In this document: one piece after another, positions 23,033 to 33,194 of the stretch
Position numbering within the stretch: position 1 is the first letter of the stretch
How the letters are laid out: the number at the start of each line of letters is the position of its first letter
DNA from: Methylocapsa palsarum
GTDB taxonomy: Bacteria > Pseudomonadota > Alphaproteobacteria > Rhizobiales > Beijerinckiaceae
NCBI RefSeq assembly: GCF_900114285.1
Contig: NZ_FOSN01000011.1
Location: 87,191 to 151,190, forward strand
Length of the DNA: 64,000 nt
Reading direction: 5' to 3'
Notes under the pieces: generated by a model
The model's database searches: none
Seen by the model: only the letters and a program-made list of their open reading frames with translations
Told to the model about the DNA's origin: nothing
Translations under genes and position numbers: made by a program

Positions 23033-26000
23033 ATGGTTCAGGCAAGCGATCTCGACGCGGCTCTCATGGCAGCCAAAGCGCAGCCTTCTGAACGGGGCTC
23101 TTGGCTTGCCTTTACCGATGGTGGCGGCGAGATGGGGGTGCGAATTCGGGCGTTCGATTGGTCCGCAACGCCGCTAGGCCCGTTGGAGCTTTGGCCGCAA
23201 AGCCTTAGAATGGCGGTCCGCATCATGCTCACCTCGCGATTTGCGATGTGGATGGCCTGGGGGCCGAACCTTACCTTCTTCTGCAATGACTCCTATTTGC
23301 CGACGACGGGCGACAAGCGCGAATGGGTGTTGGGACTTCCAGCCGATCAGGTCTGGGCGGAGATATGGCCCGAAATCGGGCCCCGGATCGAACGAGTGTT
23401 CGCCACCGGGGAAGCGACATGGGATGAGCAGCTTCTTTTATATCTGAAACGCAGCGGCTTCGTTGAGGAAACTTACCATACCTTTTCCTATTCGCCCCTA
23501 GCCGACGACTCGGGCGTGACCGCGGGGATACTCTGTGTCGTCGCCGAAGTCACCCAGCGCCTCATTGGGGAGCGGCAGCTCGCGACATTGCGGGATCTGG
23601 CATGTCGTCTGGCCGCAGCTTCGACCCGCATCGACGCGATGGCGGAATTTGAGCGGTGTTTTAGCGCCAACCCGCACGATTTACCGTTCGCTTTAATCTA
23701 CCTGACCGAAGGTCAAGGAGGGCGAGCTACGTTGAGGGCGGCGCATGGCGTAGACAGGGAAAGTCCCTCGGCAGCGTCAGAGATCGAAGTTCGCAATGGA
23801 AAGCCCGCGTGGCGACTGGGCGCGACCATTTACGGAGAAGGGGAGGCGCGTCTTCCGGCCGGGAGCCTCGCCGGCCTCCGGTGCGATCATTGGCGGCTTC
23901 CTCCCGAACATGCGCTTATCGCGCCCATCGGGTGCGGAGGCGGCGCGACGCCGCTTGGCTTTCTCGTAGCGGGACTGAACCCGCACCGCACCCTTGATTT
24001 ACAATACCGCGGATTTATCGAGCTTTTGGTGGGCCAACTCGCCGCGGCCATCGCGCGCGCTGACGAGTACGAAAGTGAGCATGCCCGAGCTGAAGCCCTT
24101 GCCGAGATCGACCGAGCCAAAACCATTTTCTTTTCCAACGCGAGCCACGAATTCCGGACTCCGCTTACGCTCATTTTAGGTCCGGTCAAAGATATGCTCG
24201 CTCGGGATCCGGCGTCGGCCGAAATCATGGTCAAGCGGGCCGAACTCGAACTCATCAATCGTAACGGCGTCCGGTTGCTGAAACTTGTGAATACACTGCT
24301 GGATTTCTCAAGGATAGAGGCGGGCCGGGTCCAAGCCGCTTTCGAACCGATCGACCTCGCTTCATTCACGACTGAACTCGCCAGCACGTTCCGCTCGGCC
24401 ATGGAAAAGGCTGGGCTTCGCTTCACGGTCGATTGTCCGCCTTTGCCGAATCCCGTGAATGTTGACCGTGACATGTGGGAAAGGATTGTTCTCAATCTCA
24501 TTTCGAACGCCTTCAAATACACGTTCGAAGGGGAAGTGGAGATCTCCTTACGCTTAGATGAAGATCAGAATGTTTCGCTCACCGTTCGCGATAGCGGCGT
24601 CGGCATTCCTTCACAGGAGCTCCCGCGCCTATTCGAGCGATTTCACCGCATCGAAGGACAACGCGGCCGCACTCAAGAGGGCACCGGCATCGGCCTGGCG
24701 ATGGTGCAGGAATTGGCGCGGCTGCATGGCGGCTCCCTTCACGCGGAAAGTGTAGTGGGGCGCGGCAGCGCCTTCACCGTTACAATTCCTGTCCGCTCCG
24801 AGGACTCGTCATTGATCCATATGAGCGGGCCCGGACCTGAGGCGACGATGCAGCTTACAGCTGAGTCGTTCGTTGACGAAGCGTTGCGCTGGCTTCCAAA
24901 AAGCGAAGAGGTTGCTAAACCGGTTTCCGATCTACCTACAGCGCGCTTGGCGGCCGTTGAGAGTCCTACAACCCGGCCACCTCGCGTTTTGCTCGCGGAC
25001 GACAACGCCGACATGCGAGACTATATAAGCCGTCTCTTGAAAGAACACTGTGTGGTGGAGGTTGTGGGCGATGGTCAGGCCGCGCTCGATGCGATCCGTC
25101 GCAGTCGCCCCGATCTTGTGCTGAGCGATATTATGATGCCGGGGCTGGATGGCTTCGGATTGCTTCGCGCCTTGCGTGAGGATAGCGCTTTGCGCGACAC
25201 ACCGGTCATTTTATTATCGGCCCGGGCCGGCGAGGAGGCAAGCGTTGAAGGTTTGGATGCGGGCGCGGACGATTACCTGATCAAACCCTTCAGCGCCCGG
25301 GAATTAATCGCCAGAGTTCGGGCTAATCTCAATCTGGCGTCGCTGCGGCGCGAGGCCGTCCGAGTCGAGACCGAACTCCGCCGGCAAGCTCAGTTTGAGC
25401 GGGAGCGCGTAGAGGCCATTCTGGCGAGCATCAGCGACGGTTTTCTGACCGTCGACCGCGACTGGCGATTTACCTATGTAAACGCCGCCGCGGAGCGTAT
25501 CTTGGGGCAACCCTATAAAGATTTGATCGGCACAAATTTCTGGGAGGAATATCCAGCCAGCAGAGGCGCTGCGCCAGAGGCGGATTTTCGTCGCGCCATG
25601 TCAGAGCGCATCAGCGTGTCGTTTGAAATCTATTATACCCCCTGGCGCAAATGGTTCGATGTCCGGGCTAATCCGTCGCAAGACGGCGGCCTAGCGGTCT
25701 TTGTTCAGGACGTCACTCAAAGAAGACAAGTCGAAGACGCCCTGCGGAGCCTTAACGAGACATTGGAATTGCAGGTTGCTCAGCGTACGTCCGAGCTTCA
25801 GGCTAAAGAATCGCGTCTTCGCACAATCTTTGAAACAAGTTTCATCTATCAAGGTCTACTTGATCTGGACGGCAAACTCATCGACGCAAACGCAACCTCG
25901 CTCCAGGGAATCGCCGCGACGCTGAAGGACGTCGCCGGCAAGGCATTTTGGAAGACGCCCTGGTTTACCGGCACCCCTGGCGTGTCTGAGAAGGTGCGTC

Positions 26001-27319
26001 GCGCCATCCCGATTGCCGCGGGCGGCGAAAACGTGCGCGAAGAGATTCACGTAAACCTTCCAGTCGGCGGCTGGCGATCGTTTGATTTCCAAATGCGGCC
26101 GGTTCGCGATGAACAAGGCGGGGTTGTCGCCATTGTTCCTGAAGCCGTTGAAATCACTGAGCGTAGAAAAATAGAAGAGGCGCTTCGTCAGTCCCAAAAG
26201 ATGGAAGCGCTTGGTCAGCTTACTGGCGGCATCGCTCACGACTTCAACAACCTGCTGACTGGAATCATGGGCTCCCTCGAAATGATCGGGCGAAAGCTTG
26301 AAGGTCGCGAATCCGAAGGGGTCGACCGTTACATCGCGGCGGCGACCGCGTGCTCACAGCGCGCGGCGGCGCTCACGCACCGGCTGCTCGCCTTCGCCCG
26401 ACGTCAGTCGCTGGACACCAAAGCTCAGGACGTCAATTCTCTGGTCCGGGGCTTGGAAGATCTTCTCAAAGGGACGCTTGGCGAAAACATTGTCCTAGAG
26501 ATCGACCTTATGGATGGTTTGTGGCTCGCCCTAACCGACGCCCATCAGCTTGAGAGCGCAATCTTGAATTTGGTGATCAATGCGCGCGACGCCATGCCCG
26601 ACGGTGGACGCCTTATGCTAAGAACAGCCAATAGGCAGGTTGGGTCCACCTCCGCGCCAATTCAGGGAGACCTGGAACCCGGCGAATTTGTACTTGTCGA
26701 GGTGACCGATACCGGCGCCGGAATGAGCAAGGAAGTGATCGCGAAGGCTTTCGATCCGTTTTTTACCACCAAGCCAATCGGCCAAGGGACGGGGCTGGGC
26801 TTGTCGATGATTTATGGTTTTATCAAACAATCTGACGGGCACGTCTTTCTTAACAGCGAACCCGGTGTTGGAACGACCGTTAGCCTCTATATGAAAAGAG
26901 CAAAACATGACCTCGAACTCAGCCCCCCGATTGACACGCCTGCGGAAAATGGCGACGGAGAGACGGTGCTCGTAGTGGAGGATGATGCGACAATCCGGCT
27001 TCTCGTTGAGAATATCCTTGAAGAGCTTGGCTATCACGCTATTTCGGCGGGAGATGCGGCGGCGGCGCTGCCACATCTAGAATCGGCGCAAAAGATAGAT
27101 CTCCTCGTGACCGACGTCGGACTTCCAAACATGAACGGAAGGCAGCTCGCTGAAATCGCCCGGCAGATTCGACCCAAGCTGAAAGTGTTGTTTATGACCG
27201 GATACGCAGCACAAGCAGCGGTCCGCTCGGAGTTCTTGCCTCCCAACACTGAGATTTTGCCAAAGCCGTTCACGCTCGAGTCGCTAGGCGCGAAAATAAG
27301 TCAGATCATCGCAAGTTAG
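23033..27319 (+). CDS. Large hybrid sensor histidine kinase (two kinase cores, two receivers)
   Basis: A 1428-residue signalling protein with no obvious membrane segment. Domains in order: PAS-like (~38-160), GAF-like (~180-340), HisKA with phospho-accepting His ~372 in SNASHEFRTPLTLILGP, HATPase (~470-590; GTGIGLAMVQELA), receiver with Asp ~699 in LVLSDIMMPG, PAS (~790-900), PAS (~925-1045), second HisKA with His ~1069 in IAHDFNNLLTGI, second HATPase (~1160-1290; GTGLGLSMIYGF), and a final receiver with Asp ~1361 (LLVTDVGLPN). All phospho-relay residues are present. The start is ATG 23033; an ATG at 23010 is out of frame. The signal and output are unknown, and no dedicated response regulator lies beside it. 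Confidence 0.95.
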   Translation: MVQASDLDAALMAAKAQPSERGSWLAFTDGGGEMGVRIRAFDWSATPLGPLELWPQSLRMAVRIMLTSRFAMWMAWGPNLTFFCNDSYLPTTGDKREWVLGLPADQVWAEIWPEIGPRIERVFATGEATWDEQLLLYLKRSGFVEETYHTFSYSPLADDSGVTAGILCVVAEVTQRLIGERQLATLRDLACRLAAASTRIDAMAEFERCFSANPHDLPFALIYLTEGQGGRATLRAAHGVDRESPSAASEIEVRNGKPAWRLGATIYGEGEARLPAGSLAGLRCDHWRLPPEHALIAPIGCGGGATPLGFLVAGLNPHRTLDLQYRGFIELLVGQLAAAIARADEYESEHARAEALAEIDRAKTIFFSNASHEFRTPLTLILGPVKDMLARDPASAEIMVKRAELELINRNGVRLLKLVNTLLDFSRIEAGRVQAAFEPIDLASFTTELASTFRSAMEKAGLRFTVDCPPLPNPVNVDRDMWERIVLNLISNAFKYTFEGEVEISLRLDEDQNVSLTVRDSGVGIPSQELPRLFERFHRIEGQRGRTQEGTGIGLAMVQELARLHGGSLHAESVVGRGSAFTVTIPVRSEDSSLIHMSGPGPEATMQLTAESFVDEALRWLPKSEEVAKPVSDLPTARLAAVESPTTRPPRVLLADDNADMRDYISRLLKEHCVVEVVGDGQAALDAIRRSRPDLVLSDIMMPGLDGFGLLRALREDSALRDTPVILLSARAGEEASVEGLDAGADDYLIKPFSARELIARVRANLNLASLRREAVRVETELRRQAQFERERVEAILASISDGFLTVDRDWRFTYVNAAAERILGQPYKDLIGTNFWEEYPASRGAAPEADFRRAMSERISVSFEIYYTPWRKWFDVRANPSQDGGLAVFVQDVTQRRQVEDALRSLNETLELQVAQRTSELQAKESRLRTIFETSFIYQGLLDLDGKLIDANATSLQGIAATLKDVAGKAFWKTPWFTGTPGVSEKVRRAIPIAAGGENVREEIHVNLPVGGWRSFDFQMRPVRDEQGGVVAIVPEAVEITERRKIEEALRQSQKMEALGQLTGGIAHDFNNLLTGIMGSLEMIGRKLEGRESEGVDRYIAAATACSQRAAALTHRLLAFARRQSLDTKAQDVNSLVRGLEDLLKGTLGENIVLEIDLMDGLWLALTDAHQLESAILNLVINARDAMPDGGRLMLRTANRQVGSTSAPIQGDLEPGEFVLVEVTDTGAGMSKEVIAKAFDPFFTTKPIGQGTGLGLSMIYGFIKQSDGHVFLNSEPGVGTTVSLYMKRAKHDLELSPPIDTPAENGDGETVLVVEDDATIRLLVENILEELGYHAISAGDAAAALPHLESAQKIDLLVTDVGLPNMNGRQLAEIARQIRPKLKVLFMTGYAAQAAVRSEFLPPNTEILPKPFTLESLGAKISQIIAS

Positions 27320-27695
27320 AGCTCCCTGCCGTCGTCGAGGATCCCAATCCGACCTTCGGTCCTCGAACGGAAGACCAATCGGAGTCATCACCGCCAGGCG
27401 CGCTACCGCATCTGCTGACGCCGCGCTTCCTCAGCGTCGCCAATAAGGACAGGCCGCTTCAACACAAAAAAAAGCATATGGCTAGCGGATTTTGAGGACG
27501 GCGCGCTGTTTCTTCAAGCCGAAGTCCTGCAGGCTGATGGTGACGCCGAATGTCCGGCCGGACCGGCATTGGGAGAAGTGTTGCGCGTATGCGATTCGGT
27601 TAGGTTTGGCCGCGGGTGACCCTTCACAATCTAGGGCCCTGCCGCCGCCGAACCTGCGCCGGTCTTCACGCTATTCCGGCCGAGAATCGAGCTGT
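27320..27695. other. Intergenic region between convergent kinase and phasin genes
   Basis: About 375 bp with no credible gene. A weak hairpin (CGAGGATCC...GGTCCTCG) at 27337-27371 may end the kinase transcript. Confidence 0.4.
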
Positions 27696-28850
27696 CTAAG
27701 AAATTCTCCTGGCGAGGCCGCCATATACGCTAATCTTCGTCAGATACGCGATGAATTGAGCTTGTGCCGTCTTGGCGTATTCGGAGCGAATTTGGATCAC
27801 GCTTGGGAATGTCTTGGCTTTCATCAGCCTCTCAACGAAAGCGGATCCGTCTTCCATTGATTTTTTGGAATATTCGATGGTTTCAGCGGCTATGTTTTTG
27901 AAATTCGGTGAGCGAACCAACTGTTCGGCCTTTACCCGGGCAGCTTGTTCCGCCTGGAGATTTGTTCCTAGTTCGGCCATTACCCTGGCGTCTTCCTCAG
28001 CCTTGGCCGCCGCTTGTTGCTCAGTCTTGACCCGCGCCTCTTGTTCCACCTGCAGCCGGGATTCTAAGTCCGCCCTCATCAGAACCGCCTCCTCAGCCTT
28101 GGCTGATGCTTCTTGCTCGGCCCTAGTCCGGGCCGCTTGCTCGGCCTTAAGCCGCGCTTCTAATTCTGCAATCAGCTCCGCATTTTCCTCAGCCTTCGCC
28201 AAGCCTTGTTGCTCGATTTTGACCCGCACCTGTTGCTCGGCCTGCAGCCGGGTTTCGAAATCCACCCGCATCTGAATCGCCTCCTCAGCCTGAGCCGAGG
28301 CTTCCTGCTCGCCCTTGGCCCGGGCCGCTCGCTCGGCCTTAAGCCACGTTTCTAATTCGGTAAACAGCGCGGCCTTTTCCTCAGCCTTGGCCGACGCTTG
28401 TTGCTCGCTTTTGAGCCGCGCCTCTTGCTCGGCCTGGAGTCGGGCTTCTAAATCAGCCCTCGCCCGAACCGCCTCCTCCGCCTTAGCTGATGCCTCTTGC
28501 GCCGCCTTGACCTGCTCCTCCAGCTTGGCGCTTATCAGGGCCAGCTCCCCGGCTCCGGCGCGCGCATCCTGCTCTGCCTTGGCCCGGGCTGCTTGCTCGA
28601 CCTTAGCCAGAGCTTCTTGGTCGACTTTGAGCCGAGACTCCTGAGGTTTGGGCTCTGCATCGTCATTGATTTTAGCTCGAGCCCTGTCCTTGGACATCGC
28701 GCGGCTCCCCTCGGCAGCTTTCGCGCGCGTAGCCTCCTCCACGAGCCGCGCCAAGGCCTCTTCTTCGACCTTAGCGCCCGCAAGTTGCTTGGCCTTCACC
28801 AAAATCTTTTCGTTGCCCGCTGTCGGAGCTGCGTTCCCGGTAGTCGCCAT
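27696..28850 (-). CDS. Phasin-domain protein with long repetitive coiled coil
   Basis: The C-terminal ~90 residues (NIAAETIEYSKKSMEDGSAF, then LMKAKTFPSVIQIRSEYAK) form a phasin_2-type domain, which coats polyhydroxyalkanoate granules or similar surfaces. The preceding ~290 residues are an Ala/Glu/Lys/Arg-rich coiled coil built from about three copies of a 64-residue unit (starting AEEAVRARADLEARLQAEQE, AEEAIQMRVDFETRLQAEQQ, AEEAVLMRADLESRLQVEQE). Ordinary phasins are 110-180 residues, so this one is roughly tripled in length. The start is ATG 28850. No polymer synthase gene lies nearby in the window. Confidence 0.85.
   Translation of the reverse strand: MATTGNAAPTAGNEKILVKAKQLAGAKVEEEALARLVEEATRAKAAEGSRAMSKDRARAKINDDAEPKPQESRLKVDQEALAKVEQAARAKAEQDARAGAGELALISAKLEEQVKAAQEASAKAEEAVRARADLEARLQAEQEARLKSEQQASAKAEEKAALFTELETWLKAERAARAKGEQEASAQAEEAIQMRVDFETRLQAEQQVRVKIEQQGLAKAEENAELIAELEARLKAEQAARTRAEQEASAKAEEAVLMRADLESRLQVEQEARVKTEQQAAAKAEEDARVMAELGTNLQAEQAARVKAEQLVRSPNFKNIAAETIEYSKKSMEDGSAFVERLMKAKTFPSVIQIRSEYAKTAQAQFIAYLTKISVYGGLARRIS
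27900..28480. repeat. 192-bp tandem repeat within the phasin gene
   Basis: The 64-codon coiled-coil units are recognisable at DNA level, with recurrent GCCTCCTCAGCCTT and TGCTCGGCCT blocks every ~192 bp, and shorter 33-bp sub-periodicity. Divergence between copies is moderate. Limits are approximate. Confidence 0.7.
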
Positions 28851-29827
28851 CTGTCATATCCTCGCATCAAGCGTCGCCGACCCGTAACCGCCCGAAGCGG
28901 TTGAATCGGCTACTTTCGTTTTGCCAATCCTACCTTAGTGCAGCGCACAATGAGGTCAAATTTACGTTGCAGAGCAAATAAACCGAGCGCGATCGTGTCA
29001 GCGAGAATCTGAGCGGCGCGAGAAAAATTTGACACATCCACGAAAGAGGCAAATCATCCGCTTGCTTCCAAGCAAAAGACCGACTTCAAAGCGCGACAGC
29101 TGGCTTCCCGCCGAGCGCAAGAGGCGGCCTCCTCCAAGCGCAAGAGCTGGCTTTCAAACGCTAGAGCCGGGAGTGGAAGCAGGAGGCGCCATCCTTTGAA
29201 ACAGCGTCGACGCCACGACAATGGAGGAGCTATGACTCCACCGGAACAGTCTGACTGACCCCGAGAAGCTCGGGGTCAAGGCAGCGTGAAAGCCTCAAAT
29301 GCCAGGCCGAAACGCTGTCTCCGACAATTTAAAAACTTCATGCGATCGCGAGCGTGAAGGCCAAGCGCTCGCATCCTCGCATACTGATTCTGCCTACATC
29401 ACAGATTGCTTCGCAAGCGAAGCAGGGCCCCGCTGCCGCTCAAATGCGCCGGGGCCCAACATTGACTTAACGAAGATCACCGTATTTCCCGCGATGCCGG
29501 ATGCATCGACGGCTACAGGCTCTCCGTCTTCCAGTAGATTTCATTGTTTGTGGCGCTGACCGAGTCGTCGATTTCAAAATGATGAGTCCGCTCAAGAGCC
29601 TCGCCTCTGTCGTTGGCGTTGTCTGCGCTGGATCCAGCTCCGATTAGACGGTTTCCGCATCGATATCGAGTCTGCCGCCGCTCCATCGAACACCCACATA
29701 GAGTCTGCGATGGCCAGTCTCCCCATTTTGCCGTGTCGGCGCCAAAATGTTCCGAAGGCCAAAATTATGACTCAGAGGAGCGCCCCAAACAGAATTAACG
29801 ACCGTGGTTGCGTTCGACGGCAAACCT
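28851..29827. other. Gene-poor region with two adjacent hairpins
   Basis: Nearly 1 kb without a convincing gene. Two hairpins lie back to back: TGCTTCGC-AA-GCGAAGCA (29407-29424) and GGGCCCCG-N17-CGGGGCCC (29425-29457). A leftward frame overlapping the end of the LysR gene (29644-29904) has protein-like stretches (SHNFGLRNILAP, RRLYVGVRWSGG) that could be the remnant of a beta-barrel protein, but the evidence is thin. The phasin promoter should lie near 28860-28950. Confidence 0.4.
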
Positions 29828-30655
29828 CTATCCCGTATGGCTGTCTTGGGACGGTTTGACCAGCATGATCTTGTAGGGGATGTCGAAGAAGCTCGGTACA
29901 GCACATCGTCCGACTTTGCTGCCGCGCAATAGAAGTTCAGGAATCCATGCGGACCCCAGCCCAGCCTTGACTTGCGCGAGAAGGGCTTCCGCCGATGCGC
30001 TTTCGCATGATGGCAAATCCTGAATGGAGATGCGATGCTGAGCGAGCATCGTCGCGATCCGCATGCCGTAGGTCGTCCCAGGCGTATACGCCATCACGGA
30101 TCCGCTCAGTTTACCATTGGTCAGCACCACCGCGCGCCTTTGCTTCGGAGCCGTCACAAGGATCAAACGATCTTGGCCAATCTCCTGCGCCTGCAGGCCG
30201 AGTAAAGTTTCTTGGCCGTCAAAATGGGGAATCAGGCTCATATCGGCATGCTTGCGCTTAACCGCCTCGAGACAGCCGGCTATGGACGCGACGATCAGCG
30301 AGTAATTCTCCAGCTTGTTTTCAACCAGCCACGACGAAAGGAACGTAGCGGCAAGAGTATTGGTCGTGTAAATGCGCAGGGTTTTCTTGAAGTGGCTCGA
30401 CACGCTCAACACCGCGCGGCGGGCGTCGAAGATTTCTTCACGCAGACGATAGGCGCGGGTTAGAAATTCCTCTCCAGCAGCCGTAAGACTTACGGGCCGC
30501 GACTCGCGATCAAACAAAGGCGCGCCAAGCCATTCCTCTAGCCTCTGCACACGGCGACTGTAAGCCGACTGCGTCGTACAAACCGCCTCAGCCGCGCGGG
30601 TAAAATTCCGCGTCTGGCAAAGAGCGAGAAAGTCTTCGATCCACTGCAACTCCAT
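29828..30655 (-). CDS. LysR-family transcriptional regulator
   Basis: This 275-residue regulator starts at ATG 30655 (MELQWIEDFLALCQTRNFTR). The N-terminal winged helix-turn-helix covers residues ~1-60 (AAEAVCTTQSAYSRRVQRLE), followed by the linker helix and a two-lobe effector-binding domain (~90-275). Frames extend to 30799 but the added residues are not LysR-like. At 275 residues it is slightly shorter than the usual ~300. LysR proteins often control a divergent neighbour; upstream (30656-31317) there is only weak coding evidence, so a target is not visible. Confidence 0.93.
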   Translation of the reverse strand: MELQWIEDFLALCQTRNFTRAAEAVCTTQSAYSRRVQRLEEWLGAPLFDRESRPVSLTAAGEEFLTRAYRLREEIFDARRAVLSVSSHFKKTLRIYTTNTLAATFLSSWLVENKLENYSLIVASIAGCLEAVKRKHADMSLIPHFDGQETLLGLQAQEIGQDRLILVTAPKQRRAVVLTNGKLSGSVMAYTPGTTYGMRIATMLAQHRISIQDLPSCESASAEALLAQVKAGLGSAWIPELLLRGSKVGRCAVPSFFDIPYKIMLVKPSQDSHTG

Positions 30656-31317
30656 AATGCACAAAATGCATGATCCGATCGCAAATGACAATTTGATTCC
30701 AGAATGAAGCAGGAGGATTAATATGCGCGGAACTCCTCGATTATGAGACATATGATGACTGGCAATGCCCGCGTTTGCTCCCCAGCGCGTGATGATCAAG
30801 AGCGGGACGTATCTTTGAATCGCTTACCGAAAAGTGTCCGGTTTATCGGAAAAGGGCCGGCGGTGGCGCGCTGCGAGCCTCGGTCATCCAACCCCATGTG
30901 CGAGTTCGAAGTTTTGACCGGAAATGCATCGTATCGAGAAGGCGAGCATTTCTATTTGACCCCCGCCCAGGCGAAGCGCGCCTATTTCTTAGATTATTAA
31001 CAGCAGGGAAAGGGAATTGACGCGGAGCCCCCTAATAGCGATGTATGCGGCGGGTTTTGCAGAAAGGTCTGCGGCCACAGTGCGGGACGCACTTTATTCT
31101 CCGCGCTGGGATCGGGCGCCGCGTTGGAGCGCATCGTCGAGGCGCTTAATGTCGCGGCCCTCGAAGCCCCCAGAGAGACAGGCCCCAAACTCGCAATCAT
31201 CGACTCCGAGGCGAAGGCTCTAAAGACCTGAATCCAGCCAACTGGCTGACGCAGGAGATCGGTCTCGAGCTTCTGCTTGGAAGGTCGGGGGCCGATACCT
31301 TGCTGTCGCTGCTTGCT
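30656..31317. other. Region upstream of the LysR gene, no clear gene
   Basis: A rightward frame ending at 31000 encodes a 34-residue tail (MCEFEVLTGNASYREGEHFY at its start) with natural-looking composition and could be a small protein from ATG 30896. A second frame around 31070-31230 has a protein-like patch (GSGAALERIVEALNVAALEA). I recognise neither and regard both as possible relics. Confidence 0.35.
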
Positions 31318-32224
31318 TCACATGAGTTGGACAACGATAAAAAGTCTTGGAAAGTGAAGAAGGACATGTCCGTCTATTTGCGGCGGATAAGCGGTGAGTA
31401 TTTGGGCTTCATATTCTTCGAGGAACTGCTGACGCTCGTCCTGATTAAGCGGAGCCAAAAAAGGCCTTAGTCCTGAGCCCATCATCCATTCCACGACTTT
31501 TGACGCGTTCTCAAGTGCATGAACATAGGTTGTGTGCCATAGTTCAATAGAGCGGGAGCTAGACGCGAGCAGCCCGTAGTACTCCTCGATCGGGCCGATC
31601 CTCGTCCGGGACTTGGCGATCGGCATGAGGTTTCGCCCGCCAGGGCCCCTCGGCCGCGATCATGCGCATCAGCGCGTGCGCCGGCTCCTGAAGATTGTCC
31701 GGCATTTGCGCGGAGAGGCAGCCGCCGGGCGCAAGAAGCGACATCAGACGGGGAAAAAGGACTTCATGGTCAGGCATCCATTGCAGAATGGCGTTCGCGA
31801 AGATGACGTCGTAACGACACTGCGGTTTCCACTTGTTGAGATCCATCAGTTCGAAGTTCACACGTGGCAATCTGAGCTTCGCGGCGGCTAGCATATCGGG
31901 TGATCGATCCAGGCCCGTAATGCTCGCCGCGGGAAACCGTTTAACCAGAAGTTCCGTGCTGTTCCCGGGTCCACACCCGATGTCCACACACGTCCATGGA
32001 TCCCCGATGCTCACATGGGCCAGGAGATCGATTGCTGGTCGCGTCCGTTCCTCTTCGAACTTTAAGTATTGTGCGGCGTCCCAATCTCCCACACGAACTC
32101 TCCGGACATCGTCTGCCGTGGCAGATCTCCATTTTAAAGCGCGCTCTAGTCGTATCTTCTCGCATTTGGCCGCAACGATGCAACATGTTCTGTGAGGCCT
32201 TGTTGAAATCCAGAATTCGAGCAC
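31318..32224 (-). pseudogene. tam: Trans-aconitate 2-methyltransferase-like gene, frameshifted
   Basis: The 5' part (to ~31625) encodes an SAM-dependent methyltransferase: [20 protein letters not shown], the SAM motif [14 protein letters not shown], and [19 protein letters not shown], all typical of Tam. The 3' part lies in another frame ([20 protein letters not shown], then VEWMMGSGLRPFLAPL and AYPPQIDGHVLLHFPRLF) and completes the family C-terminus. The two frames cross at about 31620-31640, where a single-base change would rejoin them. Intact Tam methylates trans-aconitate, a citrate-cycle inhibitor. The coding start within 32100-32224 is uncertain. Confidence 0.85.
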
Positions 32225-32467
32225 TTCCAGGTTGCGAGCAACGTCATTTTATAGACCCGCTCGCCAGTCCATATGCGACGCCAATTTGGCTTCGAGGCCC
32301 AGCGGCTCAATCTGTCGGCCGAGCTGTTTCCGGCATTGCGCCCCAGGTTTCTCCTGCGATGACATTCCAAAACTCCAACGGCGCCGGATTCTGCAACTGT
32401 GTCATTGCCTTAATCGAACAGCGTGACATTGAGCAAACCTTCAAAGTGAACTTTCTCAAAAGTAAGC

Positions 32468-32856
32468 TCAAGGCGATTGGAAGCTGCTTTCGGCAGTCGT
32501 GCGACCCGCTCGCTTTCCGCTTTTGTCCCAAGCTTCGATAGTCCAGACATAGCGATGGACTGCGCCGGCTGGCGGGCAAGGCCCTATGTAATCGATGGCG
32601 CCCTCCGGCACATATCCGCCCGCCCGGTAATGAACGCTGCCGCCGCCATGCTGAAAGTTCGGCGCGTCTTTGTCGGCCATGGTAAAATGCAGGCTTTCCG
32701 TGCCTTTGGCGCGCCGTGTATTGTGAAGGCTGGCGAGATTTTGCCGCACGCGCTTATCCCTGACCATGAGAAGCGCGCATCGAAAGCCAAGGCGTCAGTT
32801 TTCGAAGCGATCACAAAAGCGGCCGCGAACCAAAAACGTCGAGTCGGCGGGCGCAT
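32468..32856 (-). pseudogene. PEBP/YbhB-family protein, single-base frameshift
   Basis: Two overlapping frames together give a Raf-kinase-inhibitor-like (YbhB/YbcL) protein: ARFSWSGISACGKISPAFTI from the first, GTESLHFTMADKDAPNFQHG and DYIGPCPPAGAVHRYVW from the second. The junction falls in a CCAAAGG run (+ strand 32703-32709), where one added A would restore HGAPKGTESL. Family members bind small anionic ligands; their role in bacteria is unclear. It could be a sequencing error, but its surroundings are full of decayed genes. Confidence 0.85.
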
Positions 32857-33194
32857 CTTGGATCCTTTCCACAGTTCGAGTGGTGCTCTATCATAGGGCT
32901 ACAGGCCGGTTTTGCCAGGTTAGGACTGATCAACGCATCGACGGCCGCTTCCGTTTTACTTGAGAGAATTACGGGGTGATCGCAGGTTGACTGTCACCCT
33001 TGAAGTTCGCTTATTGCTGGCCGGGCGTGAACAAATCACGCTCAAGCTTGAAGGTCCTTTCGTAAAGGTCGATCGAGGCTGCGAATGTGCGCACATTAGT
33101 GAACTTGCGATTACCCACAAAGTCTTTGACTCTTTTGGGACTCCCGGACTGAAAATTCTTGAATCGAAAGAATCGGTTGTGATTCTGTGTCGAG
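32857..33194. other. Left flank of the IS4 element
   Basis: A rightward frame from 32960 reads VTLEVRLLLAGREQITLKLE and ITHKVFDSFGTPGLKILESK before running into the insertion sequence. It has protein-like composition but no start signal or family I know, and is probably the remnant of a gene cut by the element. Confidence 0.35.

Noticed and set aside
29425..29457. GC-rich hairpin as a transcription terminator
   Set aside because: It has no T-run and no gene ending just upstream on either strand; kept only as a note in the intergenic entry.
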